Assembly: GCF_030464365.1 (NCBI RefSeq)
Contig: NZ_VCYI01000002.1
Coordinates: 62,001-126,000 of the forward strand
DNA from: Methanoculleus methanifontis
Lineage (GTDB): Archaea; Halobacteriota; Methanomicrobia; Methanomicrobiales; Methanoculleaceae
Direction of reading: 5' to 3'
Length of the DNA stretch: 64,000 nucleotides
How positions within the stretch are numbered: position 1 is the stretch's first letter; every line of letters starts with the position of its first letter. The notes beneath the pieces were generated by a model. The model did no database searches. It saw only the letters and a program-made list of their open reading frames with translations, and had not been told where the DNA came from. Below are positions 7,535 through 15,920 of this stretch, piece by piece. Made by a program: the position numbers and the translations under genes.

Positions 7535-9271
7535 ATGCGCTGCTCAATCTGCGAGAACCGCTGCGCCGTCCCGCCCGGGGGCGTCGGGCGGTGCAGGATG
7601 TATACGAACGAGGACGGAGCGATCGTCGAGCGGTTCCCCGACCGTTACATCGCGGCCATGCCGATCGCGATCGAGACGATGCCGATGTGCCACTACCACC
7701 CCCGTGGGACGTTCCTGCAGGCGAGCGGCATCGGGTGCACCTTCTCCTGCGGGGGGTGCATATCCGAGACGATCGCCTTCCACGCGGAGGCGGTCTCCGG
7801 GGCCCTCAGGCATATCCCGCCCGGCGCTCTGGTCAAGCGCGCCTTAAAAGAGGGGTGCCGGGGGATAGCCTTCTGCCTCAACGACCCGACCGCCATGCAC
7901 CGGACCTTCCTCGGGGTGGCCCGGGCTGCGCACGACGCCGGCCTCCTCGTCGGGTGCGCGACGAACGGCTATTACACGGAGGAGTCCCTCCGCGACATCG
8001 CGCCCGCCATCGATTTTGCGAACATCGGGCTGAAAGGAGCGTCGGATGCGCGTTACCGTGCGTGCGGTGCGCTCTCGGCGGAACCGGCCTTCCGGACGGT
8101 GAAGACCCTTCACGAAGCAGGCGTCCATGTCGAGGTCTCCTGCATCCACGCCCGGGGGTGCGACGACGAGATCCGGGCCGCGGCCGCCCGGGTCGCGGGG
8201 ATATCTCCCGATATCCCGTTCCTCGTCATGCGGTTCATCCCGTTCGGCGACGAACCGCCGGAGAGGGAACCGACGATTGCGGAGTCGGAGCGGATCTGCG
8301 ACGATCTGCGGCGGAAACTCCGCTACGTCTACCTCTTCAACTCGCCCGGGACCGGGTACCTCGATACGGCGTGCCCGTCCTGTGGAGAGACAGTCGTCCG
8401 GCGGGAGTTCTTCGGGCCGATGGGAGCGCGGACGATCGCGATCCCGCCGGACGCCCGGTGCTCCTGCGGTTGTTCTCTCCCCGTGACCGGGAGCGTCGCG
8501 GAGACGCTGTACGCCGAGCCGGGGATGATGGGCGGCTACCGGTTCACCCGGGCGCTGGAGATGGTTCACGCCGTCCTGGTCTGCCTCGGTGTCGAGTCCG
8601 ATGCCGACCTCGCCCGTATCTGGGCCGGGGTCATCCGGGACGACTACATCCGGGACCTCCACGGGAAGATCCAGACAATAGACGGCTACCTTGATCTCGT
8701 CCGTGAACTCGGGGAGCGGGCCGGCCGCACCGGGGCGGCGGAGAGGCTGGCCGGCTACATCGGCGACCGGGTGGCGGCGGTCTCGTCGGCGGTCGAGGGC
8801 TGCCGCCGGCCCCGGGTCTACTACTCAATGGGGTCGCCGCTCTTTGCCCTGAACGCCGACCGGTTCGAGATGGACCTCGTGGAAGCGGCCGGCGGCGACC
8901 CCGTTAACCGCGGGATCGTCCGGGCCGGAAAACCGGGCGTCAACATAACGCCGGAAGAGTTCGCCGCATTCAACCCCGAATATATCTTCGTATCCGGGTT
9001 CCTCTCGGCACCGGCCTCCGATTACATCGCGGCGTGCCGGAGGATGGGGCTCTCTGCCGACGCCGTCGAACACAGCCGTGTCTACACCCTTCCGCCGGGC
9101 TGGGACTTCGGCAACCCCCGCTGGGTGCTCGGCCTCTCTGCCATCGCAGGCACCCTCCACCCGGAGCGTGCCGTCTTCGACCTTGCCGCGGAGCAGGATC
9201 GGTTCTACCGGACGTTCTACGGGACCGATGCGGCCGCGATCACGGGGAACCGGTCGTTCTACCGTCCTTAG
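7535..9271 (+). CDS. Radical SAM enzyme fused to the C-lobe of a substrate-binding protein
   Basis: 578 residues. The N-terminus has a Cys cluster (CSICENRC, then GRC) like PflA/AmmeMemoRadiSam-type radical SAM proteins. The radical SAM cluster motif GCTFSCGGC follows near residue 70, then a TIM-barrel-like stretch to about 300, a further Cys set (CPSCGE, CSCGC), and a helical linker. From about residue 425 the sequence matches the C-terminal lobe of TroA-type binding proteins (RVYYSMGSPL, FNPEYIFVSG, GNPRWVLGLSAIAGTLHPE), closely parallel to the binding protein at 11648-12733. No signal peptide is present, so this lobe works in the cytoplasm. GGAGGGT precedes the ATG at 7535. It overlaps the convergent ATPase gene by 4 bases. 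Action on the imported compound is inference. Confidence 0.85.
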   Translation: MRCSICENRCAVPPGGVGRCRMYTNEDGAIVERFPDRYIAAMPIAIETMPMCHYHPRGTFLQASGIGCTFSCGGCISETIAFHAEAVSGALRHIPPGALVKRALKEGCRGIAFCLNDPTAMHRTFLGVARAAHDAGLLVGCATNGYYTEESLRDIAPAIDFANIGLKGASDARYRACGALSAEPAFRTVKTLHEAGVHVEVSCIHARGCDDEIRAAAARVAGISPDIPFLVMRFIPFGDEPPEREPTIAESERICDDLRRKLRYVYLFNSPGTGYLDTACPSCGETVVRREFFGPMGARTIAIPPDARCSCGCSLPVTGSVAETLYAEPGMMGGYRFTRALEMVHAVLVCLGVESDADLARIWAGVIRDDYIRDLHGKIQTIDGYLDLVRELGERAGRTGAAERLAGYIGDRVAAVSSAVEGCRRPRVYYSMGSPLFALNADRFEMDLVEAAGGDPVNRGIVRAGKPGVNITPEEFAAFNPEYIFVSGFLSAPASDYIAACRRMGLSADAVEHSRVYTLPPGWDFGNPRWVLGLSAIAGTLHPERAVFDLAAEQDRFYRTFYGTDAAAITGNRSFYRP

Positions 9272-10101
9272 GTGCCGTGGGGTTTTGTCCCGGCGGTATT
9301 CGCCCTTCCCCCGCCACGGCAGCCGCACGGGTTCATCGGGATGCAAACCGTCCGCCCGGCCTCCTTGATGTAGTGGACGCAGATATCGATCCCGTAGGCT
9401 TCACGGAGGTTCTCCTTCGTGATGACGTCTTCGGCCCGGCCCTGTGCGATCAGCCTGCCTTTCTCGAGGATGGCGACCGTGTGCGAGACCAGGAACGCGT
9501 GATCCGGGAAGTGGGTGCACATCAGGATGGCGATCCCGTCGGCGGCGAGCCGGTCGATCGTTGCCATCGCCGTTGTCTGGTTGCCGATATCGAGGTGCGA
9601 CGTCGGTTCGTCGAGGATGAGCAGCGACGGCTCCTGGGCGAGGGCGCGGGCAATCATTACCATCTGTGACTCCCCGCCCGACATCTCGGAGATGCACTTC
9701 TCCCGGAGATGGGTGATCCCGATCCGCGCAAACGCCTCCTCCGCCTTCTTGTAGTCCTCCTCTTTCGGGACCGCGAAGGTCGCGATATGCGGCGCTCGTC
9801 CCATGAGGACGAAGTCAAGTGCCGTGAACGGGAAGACGGCGCGGTGGGCCTGGGGAACGTAACCGACCTGCTGCGCGATCTCCTCGGTCCGCATATCGTC
9901 GACCCGGCGGCCGCCGATCTCCACCGTCCCGCCCTGGAGCCTGAGGATGTTTAAGATACACTTGATCAGGGTCGATTTTCCCGTCCCGTTCCTCCCGAGG
10001 AGGGAAAGGATCTCTCCTTGCCGGAGAGAGAGGGAGACGTCTTCGAACTGTTTTGTGATGCCGTCGTACGAGAACGAGGCGTTGTTGACGTTTAGAATCA
10101 T
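9268..10101 (-). CDS. FecE/BtuD-type ABC transporter ATP-binding protein with Cys tail
   Basis: 277 residues from the ATG at 10101; the longer open frame upstream is overlap with the permease. Walker A is GRNGTGKS, the signature MSGGESQM, Walker B LLILDEPTSHLD, and the switch His is in CTHFPDHA. The start overlaps the permease stop (ATGA), as in FecCDE/BtuCD importers. The C-terminus is unusual: after the normal end it carries CIPMNPCGCRGGG, a small Cys cluster that could bind metal or sense it. It energises uptake by the permease at 10098-11285. Confidence 0.92.
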   Translation of the reverse strand: MILNVNNASFSYDGITKQFEDVSLSLRQGEILSLLGRNGTGKSTLIKCILNILRLQGGTVEIGGRRVDDMRTEEIAQQVGYVPQAHRAVFPFTALDFVLMGRAPHIATFAVPKEEDYKKAEEAFARIGITHLREKCISEMSGGESQMVMIARALAQEPSLLILDEPTSHLDIGNQTTAMATIDRLAADGIAILMCTHFPDHAFLVSHTVAILEKGRLIAQGRAEDVITKENLREAYGIDICVHYIKEAGRTVCIPMNPCGCRGGGRANTAGTKPHGT

Positions 10102-11285
10102 GATATCCAGCCTACTTTTTTGCGTGTCAGGAGGTATGCGAAGAACGGCGCCCCGATGAGTGCCGTCAGGATGCCGAGAGGGATCTCGGCTGCGGTCAGG
10201 GTTCTTGCGATGTCGTCGACGACGAGAAGGAACGAGGCCCCGAGAACGGCCGATACGGGGATGAGCTTGCGGAAATCCGGGCCGACGAGCATCCTTCCTA
10301 TGTGGGGGACGACGAGACCGACCCAGCCGATGATCCCGCTGATGCAGACCGCGGAGGCGGTGACGATCGTCGAGGCGATGACGAGCACTATGGTCATCCT
10401 CTTTGTGTCCACCCCGAGCGCCCGCGCCTCCTCTTCGCCGACCGCGAGGAGGTTGATCCGCCACCGGATGAGGAAGAGACAGATGCTCCCGAGAAGGATC
10501 GGTGGGGCAACCGCGGTGATGTCGGCGTTCGAGACCGCGGAGAGGCTTCCCATCAGCCAGAAGACGATTGCAGGCAGGGTGTCGTACGGGTCGGCGACGT
10601 ATTTGGTGAGGGATATGAAGGCGGAGAAGAGCGACCCGACGATGATCCCCCCGAGGACGAGGACAAGGGTCGAGCTCTTGCCGACGGTGTGACCGATGCC
10701 GTAGGCGACGGCGACCGCGAGGATCCCGAAGAAGAAGGCGGAGATCTGGATGACCATGGGGTTGCCGGAGAGGAGGATCCCGACGGCCGCCCCGAACCCT
10801 GCGCCGGCGGAGACGCCGAGGATATCGGGCGAGACGAGGGGGTTTTTGAAGAGGCCCTGGAACGAGGCCCCGGCGATGGAGAGTCCTCCGCCGACGAGCA
10901 TCGCCGCGATCACCCGGGGGAGCCTGATCCGGAAGACGACCGTCTGTTTCGATGCCTCCCAGGTCTGCTCGAAGGAGGGGAGGAGGACCTGGTGGCCGGA
11001 GACGGTTGAGAGCAGGGATGACGCACCGTCGAGGAACGCGTTTATGGTTCCTACGGTGAGGATCCGCAACGTCTCCACCGGGTCCATCACGTACCTCCCG
11101 AAAAAGAGAGAGAAGAAGAAGAGGATGATTGGGAGGAGGTAGATTGCCTTCCCTGCCGGGATCAGCCGGAGAACGGCTTCATGGGCCGGTGTGCCGTCCC
11201 GAAAGACCGATCGCCAAAAACCGATCGCAACATTCTTCCTGGGTTCCTGTCCGATCTCTATAATCGGTTCTTTCCTATGGGTCAT
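10098..11285 (-). CDS. FecCD/BtuC-type ABC transporter permease
   Basis: 395 residues, about 60 longer at the N-terminus than usual FecCD permeases, followed by some ten membrane spans. Family motifs are visible: RLPRVIAAMLVGGGLSIAGA, FQGLFKNPLVSPDILGVSAGA, and GFVG-type loop GIIGWVGLVVPHIGR near the end, where the ATPase docks. With the downstream ATPase it forms the importer core. The three binding proteins in the neighbourhood (5801, 11648, 15921) could all deliver to it, since no second permease is present. A perfect 9-base inverted repeat covers its start codon region. Confidence 0.93.
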   Translation of the reverse strand: MTHRKEPIIEIGQEPRKNVAIGFWRSVFRDGTPAHEAVLRLIPAGKAIYLLPIILFFFSLFFGRYVMDPVETLRILTVGTINAFLDGASSLLSTVSGHQVLLPSFEQTWEASKQTVVFRIRLPRVIAAMLVGGGLSIAGASFQGLFKNPLVSPDILGVSAGAGFGAAVGILLSGNPMVIQISAFFFGILAVAVAYGIGHTVGKSSTLVLVLGGIIVGSLFSAFISLTKYVADPYDTLPAIVFWLMGSLSAVSNADITAVAPPILLGSICLFLIRWRINLLAVGEEEARALGVDTKRMTIVLVIASTIVTASAVCISGIIGWVGLVVPHIGRMLVGPDFRKLIPVSAVLGASFLLVVDDIARTLTAAEIPLGILTALIGAPFFAYLLTRKKVGWIS

Positions 11286-11308
11286 CCGGTATACCGTCCA
11301 TACCGGAT
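11284..11308. promoter_or_regulatory. Perfect 9-base inverted repeat over the permease start
   Basis: ATCCGGTAT, a 7-base spacer, then ATACCGGAT. It lies immediately upstream of, and touching, the permease ATG at 11285. It could be an operator, or in the transcript a hairpin that hides the start. Confidence 0.45.
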
Positions 11309-11391
11309 ATGTTTATTTGTTTTACTTAATATTATGGCAATGTAAATGGCATAACCTTTACAACAACAATAAAAAGGTTCGGCGGATCCCG

Positions 11392-11450
11392 CCGTGTTGC
11401 ACAATTTCCCGGGGTTTCCCTCACGGATCTTCCTGCGGTAGTTTCACTCA
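11392..11450. repeat. Copy 1 of a decayed 59-base repeat
   Basis: Begins CCGTGTTGCACAAT and runs to ATCTTCCTGCGGTAG..ACTC. It matches 17072-17130 in the same orientation at roughly three quarters of positions by eye. Read on the minus strand, both copies give a short RRKxRE-type peptide in which the frames no longer agree, so it may be a relic of a coding sequence. The two copies bracket the segment that carries binding proteins 2 and 3. Confidence 0.5.
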
Positions 11451-11580
11451 GGCCACCGCCGCAACCAGCGTGTTGCAACAGTTCACCTGTGCCTGGTCTG
11501 AGATCACCGTGAGGGGCGGGCAGACAGGTTCGGGGATAGGAATATATCTCCAGCTAATATGTAAATATATTTTATTTGAT

Positions 11581-11596
11581 TTTACTGAAAAGTAAA
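11581..11596. promoter_or_regulatory. AT-rich inverted repeat before substrate-binding protein 2
   Basis: TTTACT-GAAA-AGTAAA, perfect 6-base arms, about 50 bases before the start at 11648 and just after a TATTTTATTTGA promoter-like run. It resembles the repeats before the other two binding protein genes. Confidence 0.45.
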
Positions 11597-11647
11597 TGAT
11601 TATAGATAAATATGCGCGACGTCGCACTATTGTACGGTGTAGTCGGT

Positions 11648-12733
11648 ATGAAGAAAGATACTCGCCATCTGGTTCTCGCCATCGTGGCCGTCTGTGCCGT
11701 CCTGACTCTTGCTTTCGTCCTTGCAGCGCCCGGGACTGCCGGTGAAGAATCTGCTGCAACGGTCCGGACGATCACGGATATGGACAACAGGACAGTGACC
11801 ATCCCGTCCGAGGTCAGGACCGTGGTCATCACCTGTTGCGGCGGCGCGGCGCAGGAACTGGCGGCCCTGGGAGTCGGCGACCGGGTCGTCGCCCAGCCGC
11901 AGCAATGCACTACGGAGCGCCTGTATGTTGTCGTCCCCGGGTACCGTACCACACCCGACGTCGGTTCCTTCGACAACGCCAACGTGGAGGAGATCCTGAA
12001 ACTCAACCCCGACATTGTTATCGGGAGTTATTATGCAGAAACAGGCAACGCCCGCATTGAAGCAGCCGGGATCCCGGTCGTGCGGGTGCTCACGGGGCGT
12101 GCCGGAGTCGAGGAACTGAAACAGGAGTTCCGCATGCTGGGTCAGGTCTTCGGGCGCGAGGAGCGTGCCGAACGGCTGGTTGCGTACTGGGATGAAACGC
12201 TCGCGCGGATCGAGGCGAAGATCGCCGATCTCCCCGAGGGCGAGCGGAAACGGGTCTATTACATGATGAGCACCCCACTCAAGACGGAAGGCCACAGTGC
12301 GTGGGGTAACGATATGATCCGCGCTGCAGGCGGGATTAACGTCGCCGGAGGGATCGACCAGAAGGTCATCCGTGGGGGCTATGAGATCTCTGCCGAAGAG
12401 CTCGTCCGGTGGGATCCCGAGGTCATCTACGTTGCATCGAACATGAAGGACTACTCGAGCCCGGCCGGTGCGTTTGTAGCCAACCCCCAGTTTGCGACCG
12501 TCACGGCGGTCCGGGACGGGGCGGTGTATCCGTGTCCCGTAGGAACGTTCTGGTGGGATCGCCCCGCACCGGAGAGCCCGCTCGGGATCCTCTGGCTTGC
12601 ACAGAAACTCTACCCGGACCGGTTCGCCGACGTCGACCTCGCAGACGAGACAAAGAAGTTTTTCCGTGAGTTCTACGACTACGACCTTACGGACCAGGAG
12701 GTAGAGAGCATCCTCCACCCGACACCAATTTGA
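11648..12733 (+). CDS. Iron-complex/corrinoid-type substrate-binding protein 2
   Basis: 361 residues from the ATG at 11648, chosen because MKKDTRHLVLAIVAVC starts a normal signal sequence; the ATG at 11612 would add an unlikely leader. No lipobox is evident. TroA/BtuF-type features are TDMDNRTVTIP, LNPDIVIGS, WDPEVIYVAS and FWWDRPAPESPLGILW. A vicinal Cys pair (ITCCGGAAQE) lies where relatives contact ligand, and another Cys follows (QQCTTE), hinting at a soft metal. It starts the operon with the methyltransferase, the DUF364 protein and a second methyltransferase. Confidence 0.85.
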   Translation: MKKDTRHLVLAIVAVCAVLTLAFVLAAPGTAGEESAATVRTITDMDNRTVTIPSEVRTVVITCCGGAAQELAALGVGDRVVAQPQQCTTERLYVVVPGYRTTPDVGSFDNANVEEILKLNPDIVIGSYYAETGNARIEAAGIPVVRVLTGRAGVEELKQEFRMLGQVFGREERAERLVAYWDETLARIEAKIADLPEGERKRVYYMMSTPLKTEGHSAWGNDMIRAAGGINVAGGIDQKVIRGGYEISAEELVRWDPEVIYVASNMKDYSSPAGAFVANPQFATVTAVRDGAVYPCPVGTFWWDRPAPESPLGILWLAQKLYPDRFADVDLADETKKFFREFYDYDLTDQEVESILHPTPI

Positions 12734-12750
12734 ACGGATGTGGTTACACC

Positions 12751-13857
12751 ATGACAAGACAGACAATCCAGCTCCGGCAGGTCATGCCGGCGGTAGAGGG
12801 CGTTGCACGCCTGGATGCAGCCCTGTCCGGGTACCAATCGTACCAGGTCATCTCGGCAGCGCTCGAACTCCGGTTCTTTGACTGGCTCTCGGAGCGTGGC
12901 CCGACCGCAAGAAACGACGTCACTGCAATCGGCATAAACGGGATGTTTACCCGGGGTTTCCTGACGGCGCTCGCCGATATGGGATATATCACGTTCGAAG
13001 AGAACGTGTGTGCAAACACCCCAATCGCCGAAGAACTCCTGGTCAGCACCAGTCCCACCTACCAGGGCGACCTGATTCTCGCCGCCGGCAGGGAGACGTC
13101 ATCGTGGTCCCACCTGGCCGCAACGCTCAGGGACGGCATGGAGACGCCGAAAACCGGTCCCCGGCCGACGCACGATCACCTCAGGGCGGTCGCTCAGCGG
13201 TGCACCCGGGGCGAACTGCAACACGTCGTCGGCCTGATCGGCCAGCACTCCGGGTTCAGGAACGCCCGGTCCATGCTTGATGTTGGCGGTGGACACGGCC
13301 TCTACGCCGTCGCCCTCTGCCAGGAGAACCCGAACCTCCAGGCAACCGTCTTCGATCTCCCGCATGTGGTACCGCTGACCCGGGAGTACATCGGCAAATA
13401 CGGTATGGGTGGACGGATCTCCGCCCGGGGAGGAGACATCCTCGTCGACGATCCGGGCAGGGGGTATGACCTCATCATCGTCTCGCACCTCCTCTACACG
13501 TTCCGGGACCGGCTGACGGACGTCCTCGGCAAGATCACGGAATCTCTTGCCCCTGGTGGCCTTCTCGTCCTCAACCATCTCTTCTGCTCACCGGGCTGCA
13601 CCATATCCCCGGGGAGTGGGACTGCAGAACTCGATCGGGCACTCATGAGCGCCGGGCATCCGCTCTGCCACCCGGAAGGCCTTGAGGCCGTGCTCAAGCG
13701 CCTGGGATACATCGACATCACCAGTTCCCCCCACGAGACCGGAATGGGCTATGGCGTCCTCTTCTGTGCGACGAAAGATGGCGGCGAGACCGTGCATTGC
13801 CGGGACGGCTCCTCGTCTTCCGGGTGCAGCTGCGGGCCGGGCGGGTGCGGGAACTGA
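12751..13857 (+). CDS. O-methyltransferase-like SAM enzyme with Cys-rich tail
   Basis: 368 residues from the ATG at 12751; the TTG at 12730 would add seven residues. The N-terminal third is a winged-helix dimerisation region (SYQVISAALELRFFDWL), as in plant-type and hydroxyindole O-methyltransferases. Motif I is MLDVGGGHGLYAVA, followed by TVFDLPHV and a late FCSPGC stretch. The last 20 residues are a Ser/Gly/Cys tail with CSCGPGGC, which is absent from normal family members and probably binds metal. Its stop overlaps the start of the DUF364 gene. Substrate unknown. Confidence 0.85.
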   Translation: MTRQTIQLRQVMPAVEGVARLDAALSGYQSYQVISAALELRFFDWLSERGPTARNDVTAIGINGMFTRGFLTALADMGYITFEENVCANTPIAEELLVSTSPTYQGDLILAAGRETSSWSHLAATLRDGMETPKTGPRPTHDHLRAVAQRCTRGELQHVVGLIGQHSGFRNARSMLDVGGGHGLYAVALCQENPNLQATVFDLPHVVPLTREYIGKYGMGGRISARGGDILVDDPGRGYDLIIVSHLLYTFRDRLTDVLGKITESLAPGGLLVLNHLFCSPGCTISPGSGTAELDRALMSAGHPLCHPEGLEAVLKRLGYIDITSSPHETGMGYGVLFCATKDGGETVHCRDGSSSSGCSCGPGGCGN

Positions 13858-14696
13858 TGGGTGACAGTACAGTCCTCGACGCGACTGTCCGGATTCTCAA
13901 GGAGCGCCTCGGGGAGAGGATGGATGACGTGAGGGTCGATCGCGCGGTTGTGGGAGTCTTTTTCACGGGAGTCAAACTCAGCACGGGCCATGGGGGTATC
14001 TGCGCCACGCCCATAAAGTCGATCCCGGAAGCCGTCTGCTGCCCGAGTTCGGCAAAGGCGCTGCCGCACTCGGGGAGGCTCCGGGAGCGGAGAATCGAAG
14101 CCTACCTTGCCGACGCTCTTGGAGACCGGCCGATGCGCAAGGCGCTCGGGATCGCGGCCGTCAGCGCATTATCGGCGCTCTGTGACGATGTATGCCCCGG
14201 GCCGGATCACCCCGTCGTACGCGGCGTCGATGCGGTCGATCTCCTCACGATACAGGAGAGCGGGAATGTCGTGGTCGTCGGGGCGCTGACCCCGTATCTG
14301 CGTGCCCTCAAGCAGGCCGGTCAGCCGTTTCGTGTCCTCGAGATGGATCCCCGTACGCTCAAGCCCGACGAGCTGCCGTTCTACACGCCGGTCGAGGAGA
14401 CGGATATGGTCGTTCCCTGGGCTGACACCCTGGTCATCACCGGCACCACGCTGATCAACGGGACGCTCGACCACCTGCTCGAACTCGCCCGGCCGGAGGC
14501 CACGGTGGTCGTGCTCGGCCCTTCGGTGAGCATCCTCCCCGACGCTCTCTTCTCGCGCGGCGTGGAGATCGTCGGTGGAAACCAGGTGACCGACCCCGAC
14601 CGCCTGCTGGATATCCTTGCCGAGGGCGGTTCCGGCTACCACTTTTTCGGGAAGGGGGCCGACCGGATCGCCGTCCGGCGGTCCCAGGAACCGTGA
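13857..14696 (+). CDS. DUF364 protein (putative heavy-metal chelation family)
   Basis: 279 residues; the ATG overlaps the previous stop (TGATG), so earlier in-frame starts are unlikely. The N-terminal part is DUF4213-like with CATPIKSIPEAVCC, the C-terminal part is a Rossmann-like DUF364 domain (VVVVGALTPYLRALK, LEMDPRTLKPDELPFY, ADTLVITGTTLINGTLD, VVLGPSVSILPD). The family is named for a proposed metal-chelating role from its structure and its frequent occurrence beside iron-complex transporters. It lies between two methyltransferases in one operon. Metal insertion into, or removal from, the imported chelate is a plausible but untested role. Confidence 0.85.
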   Translation: MGDSTVLDATVRILKERLGERMDDVRVDRAVVGVFFTGVKLSTGHGGICATPIKSIPEAVCCPSSAKALPHSGRLRERRIEAYLADALGDRPMRKALGIAAVSALSALCDDVCPGPDHPVVRGVDAVDLLTIQESGNVVVVGALTPYLRALKQAGQPFRVLEMDPRTLKPDELPFYTPVEETDMVVPWADTLVITGTTLINGTLDHLLELARPEATVVVLGPSVSILPDALFSRGVEIVGGNQVTDPDRLLDILAEGGSGYHFFGKGADRIAVRRSQEP

Positions 14697-15571
14697 ACGC
14701 ACGAATGACACAGGATAATAATGTGAAATGCTGGATCGACTGCTGGAAAGCATCGGCACAGCACAGCAAGATAGTCAGTGACGACCTCCAGGCGACCCAA
14801 TGGGACGAGCGGGCTGACCGCTTTGTACAGAACATGGATGAGGAAAGGCACCGGAAACGAGTTGGCGATGTTTTTGCAATTCTGGAGGAGGCCGGTTTCT
14901 CACCCGAGGGCGCACGCGTCCTCGACATCGGGTGCGGACCGGGCACCCTCTCCCTCCCCCTTGCCCGGGCCGGGGCGGACGTCACGGCCCTCGACATCTC
15001 GACGAGGATGCTCGACCACCTCAGGGAAACCGCGCAAAATGAAGGCTTGCGTGTTAACGCGGTCGAATGTTCCTGGTGGTCGGCCGATATCGACAAACTT
15101 GGGTTCCGGGAGAAGTTCGATCTCGTGATCGCGTCGATGACGCCGGGAATCAGGGACGTCGAGACCTTCGACCGGATGATGGCGTGTTCAAGGCAGTTCT
15201 GCTATTACAGCCGCTTCGTCGGGAGGGTGGGCACAGACGGGGCTCGCCGGGAGATTTTCAGGAAAATCCTGGGTGAGGAACCCGACAACCCCGGGCCGGA
15301 TATGCTGTATCCGTTTATGTACCTCTACGTTCTTGGTTACCGGCCGCTTGTGAGACTCAGCCATGTTTCAAGGACCCAGGAGCGGGACTGGGCCGAAGCA
15401 GCGGAAGAGACGATCAACGATCTGAGATGCACCCGCGATGTTTCCAGCGATGTCGAGGAAAAGATCAGGGAGTATTACAAAAATGCGTCGCCAGACGGCA
15501 AATATCGTTCCGAAACAGAGAGTTGCAGCGGCATGATGGTCTGGTCTGTCACGGCCGGAGATGGGGTATAA
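14693..15571 (+). CDS. Class I SAM-dependent methyltransferase
   Basis: 292 residues from a GTG whose GTGA overlaps the DUF364 stop; the ATG at 14705 is the alternative. Motif I is VLDIGCGPGTLSLPLARAGA, followed by VTALDIS, then DLVIASMTPGI. It is related along its length to the methyltransferase at 45343-46185 (same region LSLPLARAGA/LALPLARAGA). It closes the operon with binding protein 2, the O-methyltransferase-like gene and DUF364. Substrate unknown; an action on the transported ligand is inference from context. Confidence 0.85.
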   Translation: MNARMTQDNNVKCWIDCWKASAQHSKIVSDDLQATQWDERADRFVQNMDEERHRKRVGDVFAILEEAGFSPEGARVLDIGCGPGTLSLPLARAGADVTALDISTRMLDHLRETAQNEGLRVNAVECSWWSADIDKLGFREKFDLVIASMTPGIRDVETFDRMMACSRQFCYYSRFVGRVGTDGARREIFRKILGEEPDNPGPDMLYPFMYLYVLGYRPLVRLSHVSRTQERDWAEAAEETINDLRCTRDVSSDVEEKIREYYKNASPDGKYRSETESCSGMMVWSVTAGDGV

Positions 15572-15764
15572 GCGGGCTGAAACGATCGATGCTCTTCAGT
15601 TCGGCATGGGCGGGGAAATTAACGGAGAACTCCTCGCATCCCCTCTCCCCATCCTGTCGCCGAACTTCGGGGTTTACCGGAGTATAACCCATCAGAGATC
15701 TCCCAACCGGGTTCCGTACCAGGGGGTGCCCCGGCGAACTCACCGACCTCGCAACACGGGACAA

Positions 15765-15782
15765 TTAACAATAAAATGTTAA
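15765..15782. promoter_or_regulatory. Inverted repeat A before substrate-binding protein 3
   Basis: TTAACA-ATAAAA-TGTTAA, perfect 6-base arms, about 140 bases before the start. It is of the same TTAAC/GTTAA type as the site before binding protein 1. Confidence 0.5.
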
Positions 15783-15786
15783 CATG

Positions 15787-15803
15787 TCTATTTTGTAAAT
15801 AGA
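15787..15803. promoter_or_regulatory. Inverted repeat B before substrate-binding protein 3
   Basis: TCTATTT-TGT-AAATAGA, perfect 7-base arms, starting 4 bases after repeat A. Two adjacent palindromes suggest either two regulators or cooperative binding. A TATA-like AATATTAAA follows. Confidence 0.5.
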
Positions 15804-15920
15804 AAATATTAAATTCCCGGCGTTAAAGACGTTACATCACACCTGTGAGGCGATATGCCGGAACGCCTGAAGGGCTACCCGTACGGGACCTGCGTATGAG
15901 GCCTGCAGGGGGTGTTAATG

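Larger units (their letters stand above)
11286..11647. other. Divergent intergenic region between permease and binding protein 2
   Basis: About 360 bases without a convincing gene. It holds the inverted repeat at 11284-11308, AT-rich promoter stretches near 11310-11375 and 11545-11610, TTTAC/GTAAA half-sites (11321 and 11342), a decayed repeat shared with 17072-17130, and the TTTACT-GAAA-AGTAAA palindrome described separately. Confidence 0.5.
15572..15920. other. Intergenic region before substrate-binding protein 3
   Basis: About 350 bases. A short open frame at 15561-15782 lacks support and is not called. The last half becomes AT-rich and holds two adjacent perfect palindromes at 15765-15803, then a promoter-like AAAATATTAAA run. 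Confidence 0.5.

Noticed and set aside
15561-15782. A 73-codon frame behind the methyltransferase gene
   Set aside because: It starts inside the upstream gene, shows no family match and runs into the operator region.
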